From assembly GCA_040220455.1 (NCBI GenBank), contig JAVJUS010000007.1, positions 1-7,024 on the forward strand: a stretch of 7,024 nt of DNA, in the 5' to 3' direction. Position 1 is the stretch's first letter. Each line of letters starts with the position of its first letter. The translations under genes were made by a program, and so were the position numbers. The DNA is from JAVJUS01 sp040220455. GTDB taxonomy: Bacteria > Pseudomonadota > Alphaproteobacteria > DSM-16000 > Inquilinaceae. The notes under the pieces are model-generated. The model saw only the letters and a list, made by a program, of their open reading frames with translations. It searched no databases and was not told the origin of the DNA. Shown in pieces: positions 1 to 5,635 of the stretch.

Positions 1-351
1 CGGGCGGACGGGCTCGGGCGCGGGGCGGATATCCGGCGCGGCCTCGGGCTCGCGCGCGGCGGCGACCTGGTTGTCGACCTCGGGCGGGCGCGGCCGCGGG
101 GTCGGCGGCGGCGGTTCGGACGGGGTCGGCGTCTCGGCCGGCGGGACCTCGTCGCCGAAATCGAGCTCCGGCGGCGCGTCGGCCGTCTCCGGCGCCGTCG
201 AATCGAAGCGGCTCAGCGCCTCGGGACCGACCACCCCGACCGAGACGGGCGCCATCGGCGGCGGCTCGCGCCGGCTCAAAGGCAGGCCGACCAGCAGCAC
301 CGCGGCGAGCACCACGTGCAGGATCAGGGAGAGGGCGAAGCCCAAGGGCAT
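1..351 (-). CDS. tolA: TolA-like energy transducer of the Tol-Pal system, N-terminal part (cut by window edge)
   Basis: Seen: an open frame of 117 codons runs from an ATG at 351 off the left edge. Residues 5-23 form one hydrophobic helix (FALSLILHVVLAAVLLVGL) with Ser8 and His12, the SxxxH pattern of TonB/TolA membrane anchors. The rest is periplasmic, low-complexity and rich in Pro and Glu, including PPP at 30-32 and PPPP at 80-83. Known: TolA is anchored in the inner membrane, takes proton-motive-force energy from TolQ-TolR and reaches across the periplasm to TolB/Pal, supporting outer-membrane constriction at division. It lies 45 bases after tolR, as in the usual tolQRAB order. No ATG, GTG, TTG or CTG exists in frame between the tolR stop and 351, so the start is forced, yet no Shine-Dalgarno is visible. 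The C-terminal domain is outside the window, so another TonB-like protein cannot be excluded, but context makes TolA very likely. Confidence 0.88.
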   Translation of the reverse strand, partial: MPLGFALSLILHVVLAAVLLVGLPLSRREPPPMAPVSVGVVGPEALSRFDSTAPETADAPPELDFGDEVPPAETPTPSEPPPPTPRPRPPEVDNQVAAAREPEAAPDIRPAPEPVRP

Positions 352-396
352 GGCGGCGGGGCGGCGTCGGTTGCGGCGGTGGGGCGGCGCCGGCGA

Positions 397-855
397 TCAG
401 TTCGCCGACGGCGGCGCGGCCGACGGCTGCTCGGCGACCAGCGAGACGCGAAGGAAGCCGGCGCGCGTCACGCTGCCCAGGACCTCCATCATCCGGCCGT
501 AGGCGAGCTCGCGGTCGCCGCGGACATAGATCGTCGTCTCCGGATTGGCGTCGGTGATGGCCTGGAGCAGCGGGATCAGGTTGCCGCTCTCGACCTCGGT
601 GTCCTGGACGAACACGGTGCCGTCGGTCTGCACCGTGATGACCAGCGGCTCCTCCGGCTCACTGATGTTCTGGGCATCGGTCCGCGGCAGCTCTACCGGC
701 ACGCCGACGGTCAGCAGCGGCGCGGTGACCATGAACACGATCAGCAGCACCAGCATGACGTCGACGAACGGCGTCACGTTGATTTCCGCCATCGGCCGGT
801 AGCCACGGCCGCTGGCCTTGTTGCCGCCGTTGCGCGACATCAGCGATCCGGCCAT
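397..855 (-). CDS. tolR: TolR, ExbD/TolR-family inner-membrane proton-channel subunit
   Basis: Complete protein of 152 residues, the normal size. A short cytoplasmic N-terminus leads into the family signature PMAEINVTPFVDVMLVLLIV (residues 21-40). A single membrane helix covers about 30-48, with Asp32 at the position of the proton-carrying aspartate (Asp23 in E. coli TolR). The periplasmic domain follows, ending in the typical RGDRELAYGRMMEVLGSVTR block and a short Ala/Pro-rich tail. Known: TolR dimers sit inside the TolQ pore, couple proton flow to TolA movement and bind peptidoglycan. The ATG at 855 lies 3 bases after the tolQ stop, with an AGGGA Shine-Dalgarno inside the end of tolQ. A second in-frame ATG at 840 is possible but has no such site. 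Translation is probably coupled to tolQ. Identification is firm. Confidence 0.97.
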   Translation of the reverse strand: MAGSLMSRNGGNKASGRGYRPMAEINVTPFVDVMLVLLIVFMVTAPLLTVGVPVELPRTDAQNISEPEEPLVITVQTDGTVFVQDTEVESGNLIPLLQAITDANPETTIYVRGDRELAYGRMMEVLGSVTRAGFLRVSLVAEQPSAAPPSAN

Positions 856-858
856 GGC

Positions 859-1593
859 CTAATCCCTGTCTTCGAGGTGGCGGGACAGGATCGCCCCGAA
901 CTCGCCGGAAAAGTTGTCCAGACGCTCGGAGTACTTCGCCAGGTCGTTGGAGAACTTATTGTAGGCGGCCACCGCCGGGATCGCGGCGAACAGCCCCAGT
1001 GCCGTGGCGAACAGCGCCTCGGCGATGCCGGGCGCGACGACCGCGAGGCTGGTGTTGGCCGAGGCGGCGATCGAGGTGAAGGCGTTCATGATGCCCCAGA
1101 CCGTGCCGAACAACCCGATGAAGGGCGCGGTCGAGCCGACCGAGGCGAGGAAGGTCATGTTGCGCTCGAGCAGCGCCATTTCCCGGGCGTGGGCGACCTG
1201 CATCACCCGCTCGATCCGGCCCTGCAGCCCGGCGCTGACATCGCGCGTGCCGCTCAGCCCGCGCTCGGCGGCGTGGCGCCATTCCTTCATGGCCGCGGCG
1301 AAGACGGCCGTCATCGGCTCGGGCGGGTCCTGGCCGACCCGGTCGTAGAGATCCTCCAGCGAGCCGCCGGACCAGAACGTCTCCTCGAACTCGTCGCTGA
1401 GCGCGCGCACCCGGCGCAGCCGCACGATCTTGTCGAAGATGATCGTCCAGACCCACAGCGAGGCGACGATCAGCATGACGATCACGGCCTTGACCACGAT
1501 GTCGGCCTGCAGGAACAGGCCCCAGATCGAGAAGTCGTGGGGCACCGCGGGCGCCGCGCCACCGAGCTGTGCGGGATTGAGTTGGTTTTCCAT
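859..1593 (-). CDS. tolQ: TolQ, MotA/TolQ/ExbB-family proton-channel protein
   Basis: Complete, 244 residues, slightly longer than E. coli TolQ because of an extended N-terminus. Three membrane helices can be read: about 33-53 (IVVKAVIVMLIVASLWVW), about 148-172 (the FLASVGSTAPFIGLFGTVWG block) and about 183-210 (VVAPGIAEALFATALGLFAA). Between the first two lies the large cytoplasmic loop. Thr164 (in GTVWG) and Thr197 (in FATALG) are 33 residues apart and match the pore threonines Thr145 and Thr178 of E. coli TolQ. Known: a TolQ pentamer around a TolR dimer makes the motor that energises TolA. The ATG at 1593 follows the ybgC stop by 14 bases. GAGG-type Shine-Dalgarno sequences lie in that gap. 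Its place between ybgC and tolR is the classic tol operon order. Confidence 0.97.
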   Translation of the reverse strand: MENQLNPAQLGGAAPAVPHDFSIWGLFLQADIVVKAVIVMLIVASLWVWTIIFDKIVRLRRVRALSDEFEETFWSGGSLEDLYDRVGQDPPEPMTAVFAAAMKEWRHAAERGLSGTRDVSAGLQGRIERVMQVAHAREMALLERNMTFLASVGSTAPFIGLFGTVWGIMNAFTSIAASANTSLAVVAPGIAEALFATALGLFAAIPAVAAYNKFSNDLAKYSERLDNFSGEFGAILSRHLEDRD

Positions 1594-1607
1594 GCCCCTC
1601 GGCCTCG

Positions 1608-2141
1608 TTATCGGCCCGTCGTTGTCGTCGTCTCGCCCGGCCCGGATCCGCCTGGCCCGGATCCGCCCGATCCGCCATCCAGCCGGCCCAGAGCCCGGCG
1701 TACCGGATCGGGCAGGCGCGCCGGGCGGAGGTCGCGGTCGAGGCAGGCGATCTGCACGTCGAGCGAGACCAGCGTCTCCGCCCCGCGCCTGACCGCCTGG
1801 GCGAGCGTCAGGCGGGCCCGCCCCGGCTCGGCCAGCGTCGTGACCACCTCGAGCACGTCGTCGAGCCTCGCCGGCTTGCGGTAGTCGGCCGCGCAGCGCC
1901 GCACGGCGAAGACCAGCCCCGTCTCCGCCGCCAGGCGCGCCTGGTCGATGCCGAGCAGGCGCAGCAGCTCCGTGCGCGCCCGTTCCGCGAATTTCAGGTA
2001 GTTGGCGTAGTAGACGATGCCGCCGGCATCGGTGTCCTCGTAGTAGACCCGCACCGGAAAGACGTGCCGGCCGGCCAGCAGCCGGCCCTGCCCCGGCTCC
2101 CCGATGCCGGGCGCGCCCGCGACGCCCGCCGCCTCAGCCAT
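1608..2141 (-). CDS. ybgC: YbgC-type acyl-CoA thioesterase of the tol-pal operon
   Basis: Hot-dog-fold thioesterase of the YbgC/4-hydroxybenzoyl-CoA thioesterase family. The signature VYYEDTDAGGIVYYANYLKF is at residues 32-51 in the start chosen here, with Asp38 at the catalytic aspartate position. Tyr45 stands where E. coli YbgC has His25. Known: YbgC proteins hydrolyse acyl-CoA thioesters, work at the inner-membrane face, and are almost always encoded ahead of tolQ. The start is uncertain. ATG at 2141 gives 177 residues and overlaps the ruvB stop as ATGGCTGA. ATGs at 2147 and 2159 and a GTG at 2177 are also in frame, none with a clear Shine-Dalgarno. The protein is longer than the usual 130-150 residues: it has an Ala/Gly-rich N-terminal stretch of about 25 residues and a tail with two GGSGP units followed by five threonines, encoded by a 15-base tandem repeat. 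The enzyme call is firm; substrate unknown. Confidence 0.93.
   Translation of the reverse strand: MAEAAGVAGAPGIGEPGQGRLLAGRHVFPVRVYYEDTDAGGIVYYANYLKFAERARTELLRLLGIDQARLAAETGLVFAVRRCAADYRKPARLDDVLEVVTTLAEPGRARLTLAQAVRRGAETLVSLDVQIACLDRDLRPARLPDPVRRALGRLDGGSGGSGPGGSGPGETTTTTGR
1639..1676 (-). repeat. 15-base tandem repeat inside the 3' end of ybgC
   Basis: Two adjacent units (1639-1653 and 1654-1668) agree at 14 of 15 bases and each contains the palindrome GGATCC. A decayed partial third copy (gatccgcc) follows at 1669-1676. The period is a multiple of three, so the repeat adds GGSGP units to the YbgC tail without shifting the frame. Copy number could vary between strains. Confidence 0.75.
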
Positions 2142-3222
2142 CGGCATCGCCGTCGACATCGCCGTCCGGCGCCCCACCGAACAGGTCGGGCGAGGGCATC
2201 GCCGCGCGCGGCGGCGGCGCGAGGCCCAGATGGCGCCAGCCCGCGTCGGCCAGCATCCGGCCGCGCGGCGTGCGCATGAGCAGGCCCTCCTGGATCAGGA
2301 AGGGCTCGATGACCTCCTCGACCGTGTCGCGCTGCTCGGCCAGGGCGGCGGCCAGGGTCTCCACGCCCACCGGCCCGCCGCCGTACTTCTCCGCGATCGC
2401 CGCGAGATAGCGCCGGTCCATGGCATCGAGGCCGCGCCGGTCGACGTCGAGCCGGGTCAGCGCCGCGTCGGCGGCCGCCGCGTCCACCGTCGTCTGGCCG
2501 GCCACGGCGGCGAAGTCGCGCACCCGGCGCAGCAAACGGCCGGCGACCCGCGGGGTGCCGCGGGCGCGCTTGGCGATCTCGGCCGCGCCGTCGTCGGTCA
2601 GCGGGCAATCGAGCAGGGCGGCGCCTCGGCGCACGATCAGCTCCAGTTCGTCGGGCGTGTAGAAATCGAGCCGCAGCGGGATCCCGAATCGCTCGCGCAA
2701 CGGCGTGGTGATCAGGCCCGAGCGGGTGGTCGCGCCGACCAGCGTGAAGGCAGGCAGGTCGATGCGCACCGACCGGGCCGCCGGCCCCTCGCCGATGACG
2801 AGGTCGAGCTGGAAGTCCTCCATCGCGGGATAGAGGATCTCCTCGACGGCGGGATTGAGCCGGTGAATTTCGTCAACAAAAAGGACGTCGTAGGGTTGGA
2901 GATTGGTCAGGATCGCCGCCAGGTCGCCGGCCCGCGCGATGACCGGGCCCGAAGTGGCGCGGAAGCCGACCCCCAGCTCGCGCGAGACGATCGAGGCGAG
3001 CGTGGTCTTGCCCAGCCCCGGCGGGCCGTAGAGCAGCACGTGGTCGAGCGCCTCGCGCCGGCCCCGGGCCGCCTCGACGAAGACGCGCAGGTTCTCGCGC
3101 GTACGCTTCTGGCCGATGAAATCGTCGAGACGCGCCGGGCGGAGCTGGGTCTCGCCGGCGTCGCCGGGCCCGGATTCGGCATCGACCAGCCGGTCCGGCG
3201 GGGTCTCGCCGGCGGGGCTCAT
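2134..3222 (-). CDS. ruvB: RuvB, Holliday-junction branch-migration ATPase
   Basis: Complete AAA+ motor of 362 residues. Walker A is GPPGLGKT at 66-73, Walker B is VLFVDEIH at 113-120, sensor 1 is LVGATTRSG at 161-169, the arginine-finger segment TTPLRERFG is at 172-180, and sensor 2 is GTPRVAGRLLRRVRDF at 222-237. The C-terminal winged helix includes FLIQEGLLMRTPRGR (308-322). Known: two RuvB hexamers flank a RuvA-bound four-way junction and pump DNA through it, supporting recombination repair and restart of stalled forks. The ATG at 3222 lies 13 bases after the ruvA stop, with a G-rich Shine-Dalgarno (GGGGG) about 8 bases upstream. The last 20 or so residues, after the winged helix, are an extra Asp/Gly tail ending DGDVDGDADG that overlaps the possible starts of ybgC. 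Confidence 0.98.
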   Translation of the reverse strand: MSPAGETPPDRLVDAESGPGDAGETQLRPARLDDFIGQKRTRENLRVFVEAARGRREALDHVLLYGPPGLGKTTLASIVSRELGVGFRATSGPVIARAGDLAAILTNLQPYDVLFVDEIHRLNPAVEEILYPAMEDFQLDLVIGEGPAARSVRIDLPAFTLVGATTRSGLITTPLRERFGIPLRLDFYTPDELELIVRRGAALLDCPLTDDGAAEIAKRARGTPRVAGRLLRRVRDFAAVAGQTTVDAAAADAALTRLDVDRRGLDAMDRRYLAAIAEKYGGGPVGVETLAAALAEQRDTVEEVIEPFLIQEGLLMRTPRGRMLADAGWRHLGLAPPPRAAMPSPDLFGGAPDGDVDGDADG

Positions 3223-3235
3223 GACCGCGCCCCCG

Positions 3236-3868
3236 TCACGGCGCCAGCTCCTTCAGCGCCTCGGGGATCAGCGCCTCGACTCCCGCCCCGGCGCCCAGCC
3301 GGCGACCCGCCGCGGTGACGGCGGTGAAAGCTTCCGACCGGCCGTAGCCGAGATTGACCAGCGCCGAGACCGCGTCGGCCGAGGCCGCGGGCCGCGCCGA
3401 CCCCTCCTCCGCCCCCGCCGCGCCGTCGCCGGTGGGCCGCGGCGCCGCGGCCGCGGGCAGCGAGACCGTGCCCGCCTTGTCCTTGAGTTCGGACAGGATG
3501 CGCCCGGCCAGCTTCGGGCCCACGCCGTCGGCCCGGGTCAGCGCCTTGCGATCCTGCGCGGCGATGGCGGTGGCGAGGTCGTCCGGCGACAGCGCCGACA
3601 GGATGGCCAGCGCGCCGCGCCCGCCGACGCCCTGGACCCCGGTCAGCAGGCGGAACCAGTCCCTCTCGGCGGTGTCGGCGAAGCCGTAGAGATGGATGTG
3701 GTCCTCGCGCACATGGGTCTCGACATGCAGGCCGACCCGCCCGCCCGCCGTCCCCAGCCGGTCGAGCGTCAGGCGCGAGCAGAAGACGAGATAGCCCACC
3801 CCGCCGACATCGACGACCGCCGAGTCGCCGGCGACGGAGTCGAGCACGCCGGTCAGCTTGGCGATCAT
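3236..3868 (-). CDS. ruvA: RuvA, Holliday-junction recognition protein
   Basis: Complete, 210 residues. The N-terminal OB-fold domain covers about 1-64 and starts MIAKLTGVLD. The acidic pin residues Glu55 and Asp56 (in HVREDHIHLYGF) sit at exactly the positions known in E. coli RuvA. Domain II (about 65-140) has two helix-hairpin-helix motifs, LLTGVQGVGGRGALAIL and LTRADGVGPKLAGRIL. An Ala/Pro/Gly-rich flexible linker (about 136-160) leads to domain III (ADAVSALVNLGYGRSEAFTA), which contacts RuvB. Known: RuvA tetramers hold the junction open and square and recruit RuvB. The start overlaps the ruvC stop as ATGA (3865-3868), a sign of coupled translation. Confidence 0.98.
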   Translation of the reverse strand: MIAKLTGVLDSVAGDSAVVDVGGVGYLVFCSRLTLDRLGTAGGRVGLHVETHVREDHIHLYGFADTAERDWFRLLTGVQGVGGRGALAILSALSPDDLATAIAAQDRKALTRADGVGPKLAGRILSELKDKAGTVSLPAAAAPRPTGDGAAGAEEGSARPAASADAVSALVNLGYGRSEAFTAVTAAGRRLGAGAGVEALIPEALKELAP

Positions 3869-4377
3869 CGCCCGGCCGTCCCCGCCGCGACGCGGGCCTG
3901 CGCCGCCGCGGTCTGCCGGTGATGCGCGTGGCAGATGGCGACGGCCAGCGCGTCGGCGGCGTCGGCGCCGCTGAAGCTGACGCCGGGCAGGAGCGTGCGG
4001 ACCATCATCTGGACCTGCGTCTTCTGGGCATGGCCGGCGCCCACGACCGACTTCTTGATGTGGTTGGCGCCGTATTCCGCGACCTCGAGCCCGGCGCGCG
4101 CCGGCGCCAGCAGCACGACCCCGCGCGCCAGGCCGAGCTTGAGCGTGGAGGTCGGGTTCTTGTTGACGAAGGTCTCCTCGACCGCCGCCTCGTCGGGAGC
4201 GAAGCGCTCGATCACTGCCATCAGGCCGTCATAGAGCTGCACGAGCCGGCTCGCCGTGTCGTCGGCGTCGCGCGACCCGACCGCGCCGTCGGCGACATGG
4301 GTCAGCCGGTTGCCGGCCACGTCCAGGACGCCCCAGCCGGTCGTACGCAGCCCCGGATCGAGACCGAGTATCCTCAC
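3865..4377 (-). CDS. ruvC: RuvC, Holliday-junction resolvase
   Basis: Complete, 170 residues, usual length, RNase H-like fold. The four acidic catalytic residues are present: Asp7 in ILGLDPGLRTTGWG, Glu67 in AAVEETFVNKNP, and Asp139 and Asp142 in GADAADALAVAICHAHH. The conserved NHIKKSVVGAGHAQKTQV block is at 105-122. Known: a RuvC dimer nicks two opposing strands of a Holliday junction, working with RuvAB. The start is GTG at 4377, chosen because it begins directly with the conserved MRILGLDPG and has a GGGGAG Shine-Dalgarno 6 bases upstream. An ATG at 4382 is out of frame and ends after two codons (ATG GCG TGA). It is separated from yebC by 34 bases and overlaps ruvA by 4. Confidence 0.98.
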   Translation of the reverse strand: MRILGLDPGLRTTGWGVLDVAGNRLTHVADGAVGSRDADDTASRLVQLYDGLMAVIERFAPDEAAVEETFVNKNPTSTLKLGLARGVVLLAPARAGLEVAEYGANHIKKSVVGAGHAQKTQVQMMVRTLLPGVSFSGADAADALAVAICHAHHRQTAAAQARVAAGTAGR

Positions 4378-4383
4378 GCCATG

Positions 4384-4389
4384 CTCCCC
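4384..4389 (-). promoter_or_regulatory. Ribosome binding site of ruvC (GGGGAG)
   Basis: GGGGAG reads on the minus strand 6 bases before the GTG at 4377. It supports a GTG start over the nearby ATG at 4382, which is only one base from this site and opens a two-codon frame. Confidence 0.7.
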
Positions 4390-4411
4390 GGGGCCCCGCC
4401 GCCGCGCCGGC

Positions 4412-5161
4412 TCAGGCCGTCAACCGTTCCATGACCTCGTCCGAAATCTCGAAGTTGGCGAAGACCTTCTGGACGTCGTCGTGGTCCTCGAGGGCGTCGA
4501 TCAGCTTGAAGACGCCCTGGGCGCGCTCCTCGTCGACCGGCGCGGTGGTCGAGGGCTGCCAGACCAGCCCCGAGCGCTCCGGCTGGTCGAAGCGCTGCTC
4601 CAGCGCGTCGCGCACGGCAGAGAAGTCGTCCGGCGCGGTGGTGATCACGTGGCTCGTCTCGTCGGTGACGCAGTCCTCCGCGCCCGCCTCGAGCGCCGCC
4701 TCGAACATGGACTCGTGGTCCGCCACGGAGACGTCGTAGACCACCTCGCCCACCTGGCGGAACATGAAGGCGACCGAGTTGGTCTCGCCCATCGAGCCGC
4801 CGTGCTTGGAGAAGACGGCACGGACGTCGCTCGCCGTGCGGTTCTTGTTGTCGGTCAGCGCCTCGACGATGATCGCCACGCCGCCCGGGGCGTAGCCCTC
4901 GTAGCGCAGCTCGTGATAGTCGCCGGAGTCGTCGCCGCCCGTCGCCTTCTTGATCGCGCGCTCGATGTTGTCCTTCGGCATCGAGGCCTTCTTGGCCGCG
5001 GCGATCGCGGCGCGCAGGCGCGGGTTCGATTCGGGGTCGCCGCCGCCGAGCTTGGCCGAGACCTGGATCTCGCGGCCGAGCTTGGTGAATTCCTTGGCGC
5101 GCTTGGCGTCCTGTGCGCCCTTCCGGTACATGATGTTCTTGAACTGGCTATGGCCGGCCAT
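4412..5161 (-). CDS. yebC: YebC/PmpR (TACO1) family protein
   Basis: Complete, 249 residues, the usual length. It begins with the family hallmark MAGHSQFKNIMYRKGAQDAK. Other conserved blocks are SMPKDNIERAIKKATGG (about 60-76), YEGYAPGGVAIIVEALTDNK (about 88-107), RTASDVRAVFSKHGG and NSVAFMF. Known: long labelled a putative transcriptional regulator, this family has more recently been tied to translation, relieving ribosome stalling at proline-rich stretches (shown for bacterial members and mitochondrial TACO1). It is a frequent neighbour of ruvC. The frame stays open upstream to 5281, but the start at 5161 is set by the conserved N-terminus, an AGAGGA Shine-Dalgarno 7 bases upstream, and a promoter lying inside the would-be extension. 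It is the first gene of the yebC-ruv-tol run. Confidence 0.97.
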   Translation of the reverse strand: MAGHSQFKNIMYRKGAQDAKRAKEFTKLGREIQVSAKLGGGDPESNPRLRAAIAAAKKASMPKDNIERAIKKATGGDDSGDYHELRYEGYAPGGVAIIVEALTDNKNRTASDVRAVFSKHGGSMGETNSVAFMFRQVGEVVYDVSVADHESMFEAALEAGAEDCVTDETSHVITTAPDDFSAVRDALEQRFDQPERSGLVWQPSTTAPVDEERAQGVFKLIDALEDHDDVQKVFANFEISDEVMERLTA

Positions 5162-5168
5162 GAACGGG

Positions 5169-5174
5169 TCCTCT
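5169..5174 (-). promoter_or_regulatory. Ribosome binding site of yebC (AGAGGA)
   Basis: AGAGGA reads on the minus strand 7 bases before the ATG at 5161. It decides the start in favour of MAGHSQF over the 40-codon upstream extension of the same frame. Confidence 0.85.
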
Positions 5175-5242
5175 CCGACATCTGCGCGCGGTCCGCGCCC
5201 GAGGGGAGCGCCGAAGGGGATGGCGCCGCGCGATCCGCGCCG

Positions 5243-5272
5243 GATGTAGCGACAAGCGGGGCGGAGTGTCAA
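5243..5272 (-). promoter_or_regulatory. Promoter of the yebC-ruvCAB-tol unit (TTGACA / GCTACATC)
   Basis: Reading the minus strand, TTGACA lies at 5272-5267 and GCTACATC at 5250-5243. The second matches the alphaproteobacterial housekeeping -10 pattern GCTANAWC (recalled from Caulobacter promoters). Counting TACATC as the hexamer, the spacer is 18 bases. Transcription would begin near 5236, giving a leader of about 75 bases before yebC. No other comparable promoter was seen in the gap, and the genes downstream are packed with at most 45 bases between them. This is a prediction from consensus only. Confidence 0.7.
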
Positions 5273-5443
5273 AGCCCGCACGACCGCGCCCCGCCGGGGG
5301 CGCGCGTCCGGCTCCGTGTCCGCCTTGCGCCATCGGGTCGGCTAGCAACGCAGTTTGGCCGAATTGGGGCGACTCGGGGCGGCGGGGAGTCGGCATCGCT
5401 CCGCACTGCCGACCACCGTGCGATCCCGGTGTACTAGGCTTTT

Positions 5444-5457
5444 GTTCGTTTTCGTTC
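5444..5457. promoter_or_regulatory. GTTC-N6-GTTC direct repeat, imperfect candidate LexA box
   Basis: GTTC occurs at 5444-5447 and 5454-5457 on the plus strand (GAAC twice on the minus strand). The known alphaproteobacterial LexA site is GTTC-N7-GTTC; here the spacing is one base short. It lies about 170 bases upstream of the yebC promoter, farther than expected for direct repression, and touches the REP-like arm. Weak candidate only. Confidence 0.2.
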
Positions 5458-5576
5458 GTCATTCCCGCGAAAGCGGGGATCCATTGGCGACGACCGACGG
5501 AATCATGCGGGAAGTAGGCATTCCGTGGGGTTGGCGCGAACGACCCCCTGGATCCCCGCTTTCGCGGGGATGACGA
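5456..5576. repeat. Inverted REP-like (BIME-type) element: two 28-base arms around a 65-base spacer
   Basis: The left arm (5456-5483) and right arm (5549-5576) are inverted copies, differing only at 5463/5569, where a plus-strand transcript would still form a G-U pair. Each arm is itself a small hairpin: the right arm core 5552-5571 is a perfect 8-bp stem (ATCCCCGC / GCGGGGAT) with a four-base loop, which reads GAAA on the minus strand. The left arm core 5461-5480 is the same with GAAA on the plus strand. The core resembles the dispersed extragenic sequence ATTCCCGCGAAAGCGGG that I know from many proteobacterial genomes (dRS3- and REP-like). A shorter internal inverted pair (cggaat 5498-5503 / attccg 5520-5525) sits in the spacer. 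It is probably a mobile, non-coding repeat. Confidence 0.85.
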
Positions 5577-5635
5577 TATCCGGAAATTCGAGTGGATTGC
5601 GAAACACCGTCCGCGACGGCTCGGGCCGAGGCGGC

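Noticed and set aside
316..1884. Long plus-strand open frame of 522 codons, antisense to tolR, tolQ and ybgC
   Set aside because: It mirrors well-identified genes on the other strand in GC-rich DNA where stop codons are rare. Its product is Arg/Asp/His-rich low-complexity sequence with no recognisable motif.
2866..2886. AT-rich patch with TTGACG and a T-run inside ruvB, considered as an internal promoter or frameshift site
   Set aside because: It encodes the Walker B residues LFVDEIH, which explains the composition. No -10 box follows at a proper distance and the codon phase does not fit a slippery heptamer.
2104..3318. Plus-strand open frame of 404 codons across ruvB
   Set aside because: Shadow of ruvB: no family motif, biased composition, and it covers every catalytic motif of a conserved gene.
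5162..5281. 40-codon N-terminal extension of YebC
   Set aside because: The extension contains the predicted promoter and leader, and the conserved family start MAGHSQF has its own AGAGGA site.
4256..5437. Plus-strand open frame of 393 codons across yebC and its promoter region
   Set aside because: Shadow of yebC with composition typical of antisense reading; no ribosome site or recognisable domain.
5456..5576. The inverted repeats considered as insertion-sequence ends or a CRISPR array
   Set aside because: Only 65 bases lie between the arms, with no transposase and no series of regularly spaced direct repeats.
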